A DNA stretch of 19,563 bases from Sphingobium sp. Lineage in GTDB: Bacteria > Pseudomonadota > Alphaproteobacteria > Sphingomonadales > Sphingomonadaceae. Numbering within the stretch: position 1 is the stretch's first letter; every line of letters starts with the position of its first letter. Made by a program: the position numbers and the translations under genes. Positions 7,231 to 17,766 of the stretch are shown here, piece by piece. The stretch spans positions 1 to 19,563 of the forward strand of contig JASBTC010000030.1 in assembly GCA_030148625.1 (NCBI GenBank), in the 5' to 3' direction. The notes beneath the pieces were generated by a model. It was not told the DNA's origin and did no database searches. It saw only the letters and a list, made by a program, of their open reading frames with translations.

Positions 7231-8619
7231 TCATTCCTCGCCGTCAGGCTTGGTGTCGGCCATGCCCAGCAGCTTCAGCTTGCGGTGCAATGCCGACCGT
7301 TCCATGCCGATAAAGCTCGCCGTGCGTGAGATATTGCCCGAGAAACGCCGGATCTGAATGCGCAGATATTCGCGTTCGAACGTCTCGCGCGCTTCGCGCA
7401 AGGGGGCGCCCATGATCGCCGAGGCCGCGTTGCCGACGCTCGCGTCCCCCTGCGCGCCCATCACTTCGGGCGGCAGCATGTCGAGGTCGATCTGGCCGAT
7501 CCGGTCGCCCGGCGCCAGGATGATCGTCCGTTCGACGACATTGCGGAGCTGGCGGACATTGCCGGGCCAGTCATAGGCCTGAAGCGCGGCGATCGCATCG
7601 CCGGCCACGCCGGGCGGCAACACCCTGCGTTCATTGGCGTAGCGCGCGACGAAATGGTCGATCAGCCCGGGAATGTCCTCGCGCCGCTCGGACAGTGGCG
7701 GGATATGCACGGGCACCACGTTCAACCGGTAATAGAGATCCTCGCGGAAGCGCCCCGCGGCGATCTCCTCTGCCAGATCGCGCGATGTGGCCGAAACGAC
7801 GCGGAACTCGACCTTCACCGTGCGCTGCCCGCCAACCCGGGTAAAGCTCTGATCGGTCAGCACGCGCAGAATCTTCGCTTGTGTAGTGAGCGGCATGTCC
7901 GCGACCTCGTCGAGGAACAATGTGCCGCCATGCGCCTGTTCGAGCAGCCCGGGACGGACAAGCTCTCCCCCGTCCTCCACGCCGAACAGCTCCTCTTCGA
8001 CACGCTCGGGCTCCATCATCGCCGAACTGACGACCATGAACGGCGCGGTCGCCCGATTGCTCCACATATGAAGCAGACGCGCGGCGACTTCCTTGCCCAC
8101 GCCCGCCGGGCCGGTGACGAGCACGCGGCTGCCCGTCGCCGCGACGCGCTTCAGCGTGGCGCGCACGGCGTTGATCGAGGTCGAGCTGCCCGTCAGCTCT
8201 TCCTCGCGGCCGACCTGTGCCTTGAGCGAGGCATTTTCGCGGCGCAGTCGTTCGGTTTCGGTCGCGCGGCTGACCAGATGCAGCAGATGCGCCGCTTCGA
8301 AGGGTTTTTCGATGAAATCGACGGCGCCGCGCCGGATCGCCGCGACCGCCGTGTCAAGATTGCCGTGCCCCGACATCACCAGCACGGGCAGCGACGGGTC
8401 GCGCCGCTTGATCTCGTCGAGCAGGTCGAGGCCGTCGAGCTTCGACCCCTGCAACCACACGTCGAGCAGCACCAGCGAGGGGCGACGTTCGGCAATCGCT
8501 TCAAGCGTGGCGTCGCTGTTGCCTGCCGTACGCGGCGAATAGCCTTCATCTTCGAGAACACCGGACACCAAGTCCCGGATATCCTGCTCGTCATCGACAA
8601 TCAGAATGTCTAGCGCCAT
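7231..8619 (-). CDS. ntrX: Nitrogen/redox response regulator NtrX
   Basis: Encodes 462 residues with a receiver domain (D9, D10 acidic pocket; phospho-acceptor D53 in LVLLDVW; K109 in EKPF), a central AAA+ domain (about 140-365) and a C-terminal Fis-type helix-turn-helix (about 410-455, NISRTASFIGMERSALHRKL). Walker A is GPAGVGKE at 170-177 rather than the GESGTGKE of NtrC, and Walker B is [13 protein letters not shown]. The GAFTGA loop needed to contact sigma54 is missing: after ELFG the sequence runs VEDGGELVRPG. Such NtrX proteins are thought to act without sigma54 or as repressors, which is inference here. The ATG follows the ntrY stop by three bases, so the pair is translationally coupled. 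Confidence 0.93.
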   Translation of the reverse strand: MALDILIVDDEQDIRDLVSGVLEDEGYSPRTAGNSDATLEAIAERRPSLVLLDVWLQGSKLDGLDLLDEIKRRDPSLPVLVMSGHGNLDTAVAAIRRGAVDFIEKPFEAAHLLHLVSRATETERLRRENASLKAQVGREEELTGSSTSINAVRATLKRVAATGSRVLVTGPAGVGKEVAARLLHMWSNRATAPFMVVSSAMMEPERVEEELFGVEDGGELVRPGLLEQAHGGTLFLDEVADMPLTTQAKILRVLTDQSFTRVGGQRTVKVEFRVVSATSRDLAEEIAAGRFREDLYYRLNVVPVHIPPLSERREDIPGLIDHFVARYANERRVLPPGVAGDAIAALQAYDWPGNVRQLRNVVERTIILAPGDRIGQIDLDMLPPEVMGAQGDASVGNAASAIMGAPLREARETFEREYLRIQIRRFSGNISRTASFIGMERSALHRKLKLLGMADTKPDGEE

Positions 8620-8622
8620 GGC

Positions 8623-10884
8623 TCAGCCTTCTCCTTTCCGCGTCAGTCGCGGGGTTTTTTCGTCTTCGTCGGGGGCGATCGCGTCGTCGTCGTGCGCAAG
8701 CTCGGCGAGCATATCGAGATCGAAGGTCGTCGAGATGATCGTGCCGCCACCCGGGTTGTCGGCAAGCTGCATCGTGCCGAAATGTTCCTCGACGATCTTC
8801 TTCACGATCGCGAGACCAAGCCCGGTGCCGCGCGTCCGCGTGGTGACATAGGGTTCGACCAGCCGGTCGCGCTCCTGTGGCAGGCCGATGCCGTTATCGG
8901 TGATGGTGACCGAGACCCGCCCGGGATTTTCGCACTGTGCGATCGCAAGCGTCACCTGCCCCGCATAACCGTCTTCTCCCCCTTCCGCTTTCTGCTCGAT
9001 CGCTTCGACCGCATTCTTCACGAGATTGGTCAGCGCCTGCCCGATCTGGCGGCGATCGCAGACCATTTGCTGCGCTTCGCTCTCCTGTTCGAATGTGAAG
9101 TGGATTTCGGGATGCGCGACCTCGTGGAGGAACAGCGACTGTCGCGCGATATCGGTCAGCGATTCCGGGCGGAAGACCGGCTTGGGCATCCGCGCGAAGG
9201 ATGAGAATTCGTCGACCATCCGCCGGAGATCGCCAACCTGGCGCACGATCGTCTCGGTGAGCCGGGTAAAGGTGCCCGTCTCGTCGTTGATTTGCTTGCC
9301 ATAACGGCGTTGCAGCCGCTCGGCGGCGAGCTGGATCGGCGTCAGCGGATTCTTGATCTCGTGCGCGATACGGCGGGCGACATCGGACCACGCCGCACGG
9401 CGCTGGTCGAGCAATTGCTGGGTGATATCGTCGAAAGTCAGCACGCGCCCGCTTTCGTCGTCCACCACGCGAACGGCCAGGGTGCGGGCTTCGCCGGTGG
9501 AATTGAGCTGGACGACCTCGCTGCGATCGCCGCCGGTCGCCAGCCCGGCAAATTCGGGGGCGAGCTCGGCCAGGCTTCGCCCGATGGCGTCGAACGGACC
9601 GACCTTGAGCAAGGCGGCTGCCTGACTGTTCATGAGCAGGATCTGGCCGTTGACGTCGACCGAAACCACGCCGGCGCTGACGCCTGACAACACCGCTTCG
9701 ATAAAGGCGCGGCGCCGTTCGAGCGCGCCGGTCTGCTCCTCGATCCGGCGCGTCATCCGGTTGAACGCATTGGCCAGGCGTCCGATCTCATCCTGCCGCA
9801 CGGGCTGTTCGACGCGTGCGCTGAGATCGCCGCCCGCAATGCGCTGCGCCGCATCGACGAGATCCCCGAGCGGACGCACGATACGGTCGGCCACGGCAAG
9901 CGCGATGAACACCGCCGCACCCACGATCAGCAGCGAAACGGCGAGCAATGCGATATTGAACTGGAGTTGCAACGCGCGCGAGCGTTCCAGCAATCTCTTA
10001 TAATCCTGGAGCACCGTGTCCGCACGCTGGGCCTGGGCAAGCATCTTGGGATTGGCGACGCGCGCCGCCCATAGATAGGCTTCCTCCTTCACCCCCAGCG
10101 GCACCACAGCTTCGATCCGGTCGTTGGTTTCGGTCACCACCGCGGGCGCGCCGCGACGGATCTTCTCCATCACCTCGGGCTTCACCACATTGGCTTCGCC
10201 ACGATCATAGGGATCGACCATGATCAGCGTCTGCAACCCGACCCCGGGCTTCACCACCAGGATCGCGGCTTCGGACAATTCACGCTGATAGACCTGCCGG
10301 GCAAAAGCCTCCTGGAACAGCGGATTTTCGATCGGCGCTTCCTGGAGGAACTGGATCAGGTCCGACGCCATGGTGACGGTCTGCCCCTGCACATCGTCAC
10401 GATTCTGCGCATAGGTCTCCTGCGCCAGGATGCTCGCATTTTCGAGCATGCCGCGTGCGCGGTCGGAGAACCAGAATTCGACGCCATATTGGAACAGCAG
10501 CGACGCGAAGATCACCACGAGCAGCGTCGGCACTGCGGCGATCAGCGAAAAGAGCGCGACTAGGCGAACATGCAGACGCCCGCCCCCGCCGACCAGCGAG
10601 CGCGCGGCGCGTCGCTTGGCGATGCGGCGGCCGAGCAGCACGAGCAATGCGACGCCGGGCACCAGATTGCTGATCAACAGCAACGCCACCATTGCCGGCG
10701 ACAGCAGCCGATCCGACGCGGATTCGGCGGTCACGATGAAATAACTCGCGATCACGATCGCGAGCGCCGCGCCGAGCGTGGCCAGTTCGACCCAGGCAAC
10801 CAGATTGTTGCGGCGGTAAAAGGCGGTCAGCGCGCGCCGCCAGCGGGCGGGTTTCATCGAAATGTCACGATCCGGCGCAGTCAC
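8623..10884 (-). CDS. ntrY: Membrane sensor histidine kinase NtrY
   Basis: A 753-residue kinase. Three hydrophobic segments in the first 135 residues and a fourth near 308-330 enclose a periplasmic sensor region of roughly 170 residues. A HAMP linker (about 331-385), a PAS domain (about 390-480), a HisKA domain with phospho-acceptor H508 in [13 protein letters not shown], and a HATPase domain with NAVEAIE, DNGIGLP and GTGLGLAI follow. NtrY signals to NtrX in nitrogen, oxygen or redox control in alphaproteobacteria. The start is GTG at 10884; an ATG at 10857 (MKPARWRR) is a real alternative and would still leave all membrane segments. It lies 111 bases downstream of ntrC and directly before ntrX. 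Confidence 0.93.
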   Translation of the reverse strand: MTAPDRDISMKPARWRRALTAFYRRNNLVAWVELATLGAALAIVIASYFIVTAESASDRLLSPAMVALLLISNLVPGVALLVLLGRRIAKRRAARSLVGGGGRLHVRLVALFSLIAAVPTLLVVIFASLLFQYGVEFWFSDRARGMLENASILAQETYAQNRDDVQGQTVTMASDLIQFLQEAPIENPLFQEAFARQVYQRELSEAAILVVKPGVGLQTLIMVDPYDRGEANVVKPEVMEKIRRGAPAVVTETNDRIEAVVPLGVKEEAYLWAARVANPKMLAQAQRADTVLQDYKRLLERSRALQLQFNIALLAVSLLIVGAAVFIALAVADRIVRPLGDLVDAAQRIAGGDLSARVEQPVRQDEIGRLANAFNRMTRRIEEQTGALERRRAFIEAVLSGVSAGVVSVDVNGQILLMNSQAAALLKVGPFDAIGRSLAELAPEFAGLATGGDRSEVVQLNSTGEARTLAVRVVDDESGRVLTFDDITQQLLDQRRAAWSDVARRIAHEIKNPLTPIQLAAERLQRRYGKQINDETGTFTRLTETIVRQVGDLRRMVDEFSSFARMPKPVFRPESLTDIARQSLFLHEVAHPEIHFTFEQESEAQQMVCDRRQIGQALTNLVKNAVEAIEQKAEGGEDGYAGQVTLAIAQCENPGRVSVTITDNGIGLPQERDRLVEPYVTTRTRGTGLGLAIVKKIVEEHFGTMQLADNPGGGTIISTTFDLDMLAELAHDDDAIAPDEDEKTPRLTRKGEG

Positions 10885-10891
10885 CGTTGCT

Positions 10892-10919
10892 TACATACAA
10901 CATTCACGTTGCAAGACAA
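10892..10919 (-). promoter_or_regulatory. ntrY: Possible ntrY promoter
   Basis: On the - strand TTGTCT (10914-10919) and TATGTA (10892-10897) are separated by 16 bases, in a locally AT-richer patch of the 111-base ntrC-ntrY gap. Transcription would begin about at the GTG start, giving a leaderless message or favouring the ATG at 10857. The call is by eye and weak. The rest of the gap (10885-10995) holds nothing else I can name. Confidence 0.3.
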
Positions 10920-10995
10920 ACACACTCTGCGCCAAAGTGGAGGTAAGGCCGGCGCGTACCAGGCACGATCCGGCGCAAGTTGGCGCGAGAACGGG

Positions 10996-12434
<1,439 letters not shown>

Positions 12435-12438
<4 letters not shown>

Positions 12439-13556
12439 GCGCGGTCCCGAGCGCGCGGCAACAACAGGCGGAAAACGGTCATTTCTGGGTGTCCTTCACG
12501 CGCATATTCGACGACACCGCCCTGATCGGTGACCAGCTTGTCGACCAGCGCCAGTCCAAGCCCACTGCCTGTTCGTTTGGATGTGACGAAGGGATCGAAC
12601 AGATGTTCGCCAATCTCCGGCGGCGCGCCGGGGCCGTTGTCGATCACGCAAACCTCGATCGGCAGGGCCTGCTTGCCATCGGTGCCATGCTTCACGAACG
12701 ATACGCCATGACGATAGGCGGTTCGAATCTGGATTGCTCCGTCTTCGCGATCGCCAATCGCTTCAGCTGCATTCTTGAGAAGGTTTATGAAGATTTGCAC
12801 CAGTGAATCGCGATGCCCCAGCACCTCGGGGAGCGAGGGGTCATACGCTTCGCGTACCGGGATCGCGTGAGCGAAGCCCTTGCGGGCGACTTCGCGCGCA
12901 TGGCTCAATATGGCATGGATGTTCTGCGGCTCGAGCACGATGTTCCGCGTGTCGGTGAACCCCTCCATGCGATCGATCAGCGCGGTGACGCGGTCCACCT
13001 CATCCATGATCAGTCGGGTCAGGTCGTGCGCTTCGGGATCGACGCTCTTGTCGAGCAATTGCGCTGCGCCGCGAATGCCGGAGAGCGGGTTCTTGATCTC
13101 GTGCGCCAGCATCGCCGCCGCGCCCACGGCGGTCAGTTTGCCGCCCTCGCGCTCGGCACTGCGCCCGACGATATGCGCGGCAGAACGCATATGGATGGTG
13201 ACCACGCGCCATCCTGGATGATCAGGCATCGGCGCCGCCATCATATCCACCCGCTGAGTCCGCCCGCTTGGCAGGTCGATGGTCAGGTCAAACGCGGAGA
13301 AAGGCGAATCCTTCGCCATCGTCGTCAGCGGATGTCCGGTCAGCGTTTTCATCGACCGGCCGACGATCGCGCTGCGCCCCAGATTCAACAGCGTCTCGCT
13401 TGCCACATTGGCTTCGGCGATCATGCCGTCGGGATCGATGACGAGCACGGGTGTGGGCAGCACCGCGAACAGTTCGGCCAGGGCCGGGACATCGGGCGCG
13501 GCGACCGAAGCCGCCCGCCTTCCCAGGCGGATCAGGCGGCCGCCCGGGAGAGCCAT
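12435..13556 (-). CDS. ntrB: Nitrogen regulation sensor histidine kinase NtrB (NRII)
   Basis: I place the start at ATG 13556, giving 373 residues beginning [12 protein letters not shown]. The open frame runs further upstream to 13820, but that extension lies inside dusB, is arginine-rich and resembles no kinase. The protein is soluble: a PAS domain (about 24-125), HisKA with H152 in [14 protein letters not shown], then a HATPase domain with [19 protein letters not shown] and [11 protein letters not shown]. NtrB phosphorylates or dephosphorylates NtrC according to the PII protein state. The start overlaps the end of dusB by 25 bases and the stop overlaps the ntrC start, so dusB-ntrB-ntrC is a coupled operon. 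Confidence 0.95.
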
Positions 13557-14530
13557 GGGCCGTAGAAATCCGCCAGCATCGCCAGCACGGTCTCGGCACT
13601 CGGCTCCTGGTTCACCGCATTGCGGAACTCGGCCGATCCCGGCAGGCCCTTGGTGTACCAGCCGATATGCTTGCGGGCCATATTGACCCCGGTGAACTCG
13701 CCATAATGATCGAGCATCGCGACATAATGGTCTATGATCGCGTGATATTGTTCCTCGATCGACGGATCGGCGAGCGCCTGCCCGGTGCGCAGCCAATGCA
13801 TCACCTGGCCGAGCAGCCATGGCCGACCATAAGCGCCGCGCCCGATCATGATGCCGTCCGCGCCCGATTGCGCCAGCGCGGTCTCGGCATCCTCGATCGA
13901 GCAGATATCGCCATTGGCGATCACGGGGATCGAGACGGAATCCTTCACCCGGCGGATGAATGCCCAGTCCGCAGATCCCTTGTACATCTGGTTGCGCGTG
14001 CGGCCATGGACGGTGACCATCCTGACGCCGAGATCCTCGGCGATGCGCGCGAGTTCGGGGGCATTCAGGCTGTCATGGCACCAGCCCATCCGCATCTTGA
14101 GCGTGACCGGCACCGAAACCGCCTTCACCGTGGCCTCGACCAGCGACGCGGCGTTCTTCAGATCGCGCATCAGCGCCGATCCGGCATCGCCGTTGGTCAC
14201 CTTGCGCACCGGGCAACCCATATTGATGTCGATGATCGCGGCGCCGCGATCCTCGCTGAGTTTCGCGGCCTCGCCCATTTCCTTGGCGGTGCAGCCGACA
14301 AGCTGCATCGACACCGGCTCTTCCACCGGATCCCAGGCCGCTTTCTGGATCGACTGGCGGGTTTCGCGGATCGCGGCCTGGCTGGCGATCATCTCGGTGA
14401 CGTTGAGCCCCGAGCCATAGCGCCGCACGAGCGTGCGGAACGGCAAATCGGTCACGCCCGTCATCGGCGCGAGGATCACCGGCATGTCGATCCGCACGGG
14501 GCCGATATCGATGGGAGCGAGCTTGGTCAT
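13532..14530 (-). CDS. dusB: tRNA dihydrouridine synthase DusB (NifR3)
   Basis: Encodes 332 residues from the ATG at 14530. An ATG directly before it (14533) is also possible, but an AGG about 6 bases upstream spaces better for 14530; the longer frame to 14611 lacks family similarity. The FMN-binding TIM barrel shows LAPMTGVTD at residues 20-28, the catalytic cysteine C106 in NMGCPV, and GDICSIEDA and [16 protein letters not shown] further on. Dus enzymes reduce specific uridines in tRNA to dihydrouridine. In alphaproteobacteria this gene (nifR3) usually leads the ntrBC operon, as here. The leader carries a small stem with a T-rich loop just before the start (TGCCT...AGGCA). Confidence 0.95.
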   Translation of the reverse strand: MTKLAPIDIGPVRIDMPVILAPMTGVTDLPFRTLVRRYGSGLNVTEMIASQAAIRETRQSIQKAAWDPVEEPVSMQLVGCTAKEMGEAAKLSEDRGAAIIDINMGCPVRKVTNGDAGSALMRDLKNAASLVEATVKAVSVPVTLKMRMGWCHDSLNAPELARIAEDLGVRMVTVHGRTRNQMYKGSADWAFIRRVKDSVSIPVIANGDICSIEDAETALAQSGADGIMIGRGAYGRPWLLGQVMHWLRTGQALADPSIEEQYHAIIDHYVAMLDHYGEFTGVNMARKHIGWYTKGLPGSAEFRNAVNQEPSAETVLAMLADFYGPWLSRAAA

Positions 14531-14630
14531 CATTTGCCTAAAAAAGAGGCAGCGCCATAGCGGGATTGGGCCCGGCGGGCAAGTGATGGGGATGGTTTGC
14601 ACGGGACGCAAAAAGCTTTAGGCGCGCGGC

Positions 14631-15782
14631 ATGGATACAAGGGGCCCCATAGTCGCGCTGATCGTCGCCGCCGGAAGAGGTGAGCGCGCGGGCGGTGGTG
14701 CGCCCAAGCAGTTCGTGCCGCTGGCTGGCCACGCTGTGCTGGCGCACAGCGTCGCGGCGTTCTCGCGTCATCCGGCGATCGACAGGATCGTGATCGTGAT
14801 CGGCGAAGAACAGGAAGCGGAGGCACGCGCCGCGGTCGGCGATCGTCAATTCGTGATCGGTGGCGCCACACGCCGCGAGTCGGTCCTCAACGGTCTCGAA
14901 GCGATCGGCACCGCTGCGGGTGTGCTGATCCACGATGCGGCCCGCCCCCTCCTGCCCGCCGCTGTGATCGACCGGCTGCTTGCGGCGCTGGAGGATCATG
15001 TCGGCGCCGTTCCCGCCCTGCCCGTTGCCGACACGCTTGCCCATGCAGGCGATCGTCTGGGCGATACCGTTGCGCGCGATGGGCTGGTGCGTGTGCAGAC
15101 CCCACAGGCATTTCGCTTTGCCGAGGTCATGGCATCGCACCGCGACTGGCCCGCCGAGCGTGAAGCGACCGACGATGCGCAGATCGTCCGCGCCGCAGGG
15201 CATGCCATTGCGATCGTCCAGGGCGATCCCACGCTGGAGAAGATCACGCATCCGGCGGACTTCGCGGCTGCCGAAACCCGCCTCGCGATGCGAAGCACCA
15301 CCCGCACCGCGCTCGGCTATGACGTCCATCGCCTCGTCGATGGCGAGGAACTATGGCTGGGTGGCATCCGCATCCCCCACAAACAAGGGCTTTCGGGCCA
15401 TAGCGACGCCGATGTCGCGCTCCATGCCCTGACCGATGCGCTGCTCGGTACGATCGCTGCCGGCGATATCGGCCTGCATTTTCCGCCGTCCGATCCGCAA
15501 TGGCGCGGCGTGTCATCCGACCGGTTCCTGTGCCATGCCGCGGATCTTGTCGGACGGGCCGGCGGGCGGATCGAGCATGTCGATCTCACCATCATCTGCG
15601 AAGCACCCAGGATCGGCCCATATCGGGACGCAATCCAGGCCCGCATCGCCGATCTGTTGCGGCTCGACTCGACGCGGGTTAGCGTGAAAGCCACGACGAC
15701 AGAACGGCTGGGTTTCACCGGCCGCGGTGAGGGGATCGCCGCGCAGGCCATCGCAACAATAACGCTCGTTGAGGCGTTGTAA
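14631..15782 (+). CDS. ispDF: Bifunctional IspD/IspF enzyme of the MEP isoprenoid pathway
   Basis: A 383-residue fusion. The N-terminal IspD part (about 7-220) has the nucleotide-binding LIVAAGRGERAG, PKQF, and IHDAARP motifs and makes CDP-methylerythritol from MEP and CTP. The C-terminal IspF part starts near residue 226 with GYDVHR (metal ligands D231 and H233), then GHSDADV and the FPPSD motif, and makes MEcPP from the phosphorylated product. The IspE kinase that acts between them must be encoded elsewhere. Such fusions are common in alphaproteobacteria. The ATG at 14631 is 100 bases from the divergent dusB. The TAA stop shares one base with the next start (TAATG). Confidence 0.96.
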   Translation: MDTRGPIVALIVAAGRGERAGGGAPKQFVPLAGHAVLAHSVAAFSRHPAIDRIVIVIGEEQEAEARAAVGDRQFVIGGATRRESVLNGLEAIGTAAGVLIHDAARPLLPAAVIDRLLAALEDHVGAVPALPVADTLAHAGDRLGDTVARDGLVRVQTPQAFRFAEVMASHRDWPAEREATDDAQIVRAAGHAIAIVQGDPTLEKITHPADFAAAETRLAMRSTTRTALGYDVHRLVDGEELWLGGIRIPHKQGLSGHSDADVALHALTDALLGTIAAGDIGLHFPPSDPQWRGVSSDRFLCHAADLVGRAGGRIEHVDLTIICEAPRIGPYRDAIQARIADLLRLDSTRVSVKATTTERLGFTGRGEGIAAQAIATITLVEAL

Positions 15783-16333
15783 TGAAATCCGAGATGTCCG
15801 TGACCGAAACCGCCAGGAAAAAGACCACATTGCCCGCCAAGCTCGTCGATGCCGCCAGGCGCGTCGTCGAGGCGAACCGTGCCGCGGGCCGCAGGATCGC
15901 GGTCGCGGAAAGCTGCACCGGCGGACTGGTCAGCGCTGCGCTGACCGAGATTCCGGGGTCGTCCGACGTGTTTCAGGCCGGTTTCGTGACCTATTCGAAC
16001 GAGGCCAAGATCGCCATGCTCGGCGTCAGCCTGGACGTTCTCGAGACCTTCGGCGCGGTGTCGATCGCGGTCGCCTGGGCAATGGCGCGTGGCGCGATCG
16101 TCCGGTCCGACGCCGATGTCGCGGTTGCGATCACCGGGGTTGCGGGCCCGGACGGCGGCAGCGAGCGGAAACCGGTGGGCACGGTCGTCTTCGCGCGTGC
16201 GGAGCGCGAGTCCGGTCCGGAGGATATCATCGCGGACAAGCGCGAATTCGGCGATCTCGGGCGTGGCGGCATCCGCCTTCAGGCGGCGCTGTGCGCGCTC
16301 GAATTGCTGATGCCGGGATCGCCCGCACCGTAA
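15782..16333 (+). CDS. pncC: Nicotinamide-nucleotide amidohydrolase PncC (CinA C-terminal domain family)
   Basis: Encodes 183 residues forming only the CinA C-terminal domain. The signature AESCTGGLVS lies near residues 42-51, with the candidate nucleophile serine at 44, and ITGVAGPDGGSE plus KPVGTV lie near 118-140. The enzyme deamidates nicotinamide mononucleotide to nicotinate mononucleotide, recycling pyridine nucleotides. The N-terminal domain of full CinA is absent, which is normal for stand-alone PncC. The ATG overlaps the ispDF stop by one base. The 3' end overlaps the convergent RatA-like gene by 55 bases. The TAA terminator here shows that TAA is an ordinary stop in this organism. 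Confidence 0.93.
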   Translation: MKSEMSVTETARKKTTLPAKLVDAARRVVEANRAAGRRIAVAESCTGGLVSAALTEIPGSSDVFQAGFVTYSNEAKIAMLGVSLDVLETFGAVSIAVAWAMARGAIVRSDADVAVAITGVAGPDGGSERKPVGTVVFARAERESGPEDIIADKREFGDLGRGGIRLQAALCALELLMPGSPAP

Positions 16334-16755
16334 AGCGCGGCGGCACGCGTCTCGAAAGCGCCGATCATCTTCCTGAGGGCGCGATCGAACATCTGCCCTG
16401 CCAGCCGCTCGAACAGCGACGAGCGGAACGCGAAATCGACGGCGAAATCCACGAACGTCCCGCCGGCCCCGTCCGGCCGGAAAATCCATTCATTGCGCAG
16501 ATATTTGAGCGGCCCGTCGACATAATCGACGCTGATCGTGTGCGGCCGATCTTTCTTCACCCGCGAGGTGAAGGTTTCGCGCAATGCCGAGAAACCGACG
16601 ATAAGATCGGCGACCATTTCGGTCTCGCTGTCCGAACGCACCCTGACGGCGCTCACCCAGGGCAGGAATTCGCGATAGCTGGGAACGTCCGCCACCAGAT
16701 CGAACAATTGCTGGGGCGTATAGGGAAGATGGCGGGTTTCGGAATGCCGGGGCAT
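16279..16755 (-). CDS. RatA / COQ10 family START-like protein
   Basis: Encodes 158 residues from ATG 16755, which starts MPRHSETRHLPYTPQQLFDL; the open frame extends to 16827 but that part overlaps lipA and resembles nothing. The sequence has the family pattern PYTPQQLFDLVADVPSYREFLPW at the N terminus and a helix-grip START/SRPBCC fold throughout, with AFETRAAALYG near the end. Homologues are either COQ10, a ubiquinone-binding protein needed for respiration, or RatA, reported to block 70S ribosome assembly; alphaproteobacterial members are best read as COQ10-like. It starts 10 bases after the lipA stop and is probably co-transcribed with lipA. Confidence 0.88.
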   Translation of the reverse strand: MPRHSETRHLPYTPQQLFDLVADVPSYREFLPWVSAVRVRSDSETEMVADLIVGFSALRETFTSRVKKDRPHTISVDYVDGPLKYLRNEWIFRPDGAGGTFVDFAVDFAFRSSLFERLAGQMFDRALRKMIGAFETRAAALYGAGDPGISNSSAHSAA

Positions 16756-16765
16756 CTGTTCGGCC

Positions 16766-17698
16766 CTATGCTCGTGCCAGTTTCGCCTCACGTGCGGCGC
16801 GCATGCGCGCGAAATCTTCACCCGCATGGTAGCTTGACCGCGTCAGCGGCGAGGACGCGACGAGCAGGAAGCCCTTGGCGCGCGCGATCGCGGCATAGGC
16901 GTCGAACGCCTTGGGCGGCACGAACTCCATCACCTTGGTGTGCTTGGGCGTGGGCTGGAGATACTGGCCCATGGTCAGGAAATCGACGTCGGCCGAGCGC
17001 ATGTCGTCCATCACCTGATGGACTTCGAGCCGTTCCTCGCCAAGTCCGAGCATCACGCCGGATTTGGTGAAGATCGAGGGATCGTGCCGCTTGACCGATT
17101 CGAGCAGGCGCAGCGACGCATAATAGCGCGCGCCCGGCCGGATCGTCGGATAGAGCCGCGGCACGGTTTCGAGATTGTGGTTGTACACATCGGGCCGTGC
17201 CGTGACGATCGACTCGACCGCGGCTTCGGCCTTGTTGCGGAAATCGGGCGTCAGGATCTCGATCGTGGTTTTGGGCGTATTGCGCCGGAGCGCCTCGATC
17301 ACCTTCACGAACTGCGAAGCGCCGCCATCGGGCAGGTCATCGCGATCGACCGAGGTGATCACGATATGCTCCAGCCCCAGTTCGGCCGCCGCCACGGCGA
17401 CATGTTCGGGCTCGAGCGGGTCGACCTTGCGCGGCATGCCGGTCTTGACGTTGCAAAAGGCGCAGGCGCGCGTGCAGACGTCGCCCAGGATCATCACCGT
17501 CGCATGCTTCTTGGTCCAGCACTCGCCGATATTGGGGCACGCGGCTTCCTCGCAGACGGTCGCGAGGTTCAGTCGGCGCATCAATGCGCGAGTCTCGCCA
17601 AAGCCGACGCTGGTCGGCGCCTTGACGCGAATCCAGTCGGGCTTGCGCTGGCGCGGCGGGCGGGCTTCGGGGACGGTGGCTGGATCGGCTTCGCTCAT
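16766..17698 (-). CDS. lipA: Lipoyl synthase
   Basis: Encodes 310 residues of a radical SAM enzyme that inserts two sulfur atoms into octanoyl groups on E2 and H proteins to make lipoate. The auxiliary [4Fe-4S] cluster ligands C49, C54 and C60 ([12 protein letters not shown]) and the radical SAM cysteines C75, C79 and C82 (CTRACAFC) are all present, and the C-terminal RSSYHAGE motif supplies the conserved serine. The length is normal. ATG 17698 is the clear start. It reads away from the carbonic anhydrase gene across a 68-base gap, and the RatA/COQ10-like gene follows. Confidence 0.97.
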   Translation of the reverse strand: MSEADPATVPEARPPRQRKPDWIRVKAPTSVGFGETRALMRRLNLATVCEEAACPNIGECWTKKHATVMILGDVCTRACAFCNVKTGMPRKVDPLEPEHVAVAAAELGLEHIVITSVDRDDLPDGGASQFVKVIEALRRNTPKTTIEILTPDFRNKAEAAVESIVTARPDVYNHNLETVPRLYPTIRPGARYYASLRLLESVKRHDPSIFTKSGVMLGLGEERLEVHQVMDDMRSADVDFLTMGQYLQPTPKHTKVMEFVPPKAFDAYAAIARAKGFLLVASSPLTRSSYHAGEDFARMRAAREAKLARA

Positions 17699-17728
17699 GA
17701 AAGCGCAGATAGCGATTTCACCGGCCAG

Positions 17729-17757
17729 TTGCCACCCCTGCCCCCATCAGGCTAACG
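17729..17757 (+). promoter_or_regulatory. Possible promoter of the carbonic anhydrase gene
   Basis: TTGCCA (17729-17734) and CTAACG (17752-17757) are spaced 17 bases apart, 9 bases before the carbonic anhydrase ATG, which would give a nearly leaderless mRNA. The ATG has no clear Shine-Dalgarno sequence, in keeping with that. The -10 match is poor, so the call is weak. Confidence 0.22.
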
Positions 17758-17766
17758 CCCCGAGTC

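Noticed and set aside
10885..10995. sigma54 promoter before ntrY
   Set aside because: A TGGCGC-like box is present but no GC at the required -12 spacing was found on the - strand.
13557..13820. N-terminal extension of ntrB
   Set aside because: It lies in the dusB coding region in another frame, is arginine-rich, and the natural NtrB start with PAS domain fits ATG 13556.
14531..14630. ispDF promoter in the dusB-ispDF gap
   Set aside because: A TTGCAC hexamer is present but no -10 at acceptable spacing; I could not support a call.
15769..17070. 433-codon + strand frame across pncC, the RatA-like gene and lipA
   Set aside because: It runs through three recognised genes in other frames and has shadow-type composition.
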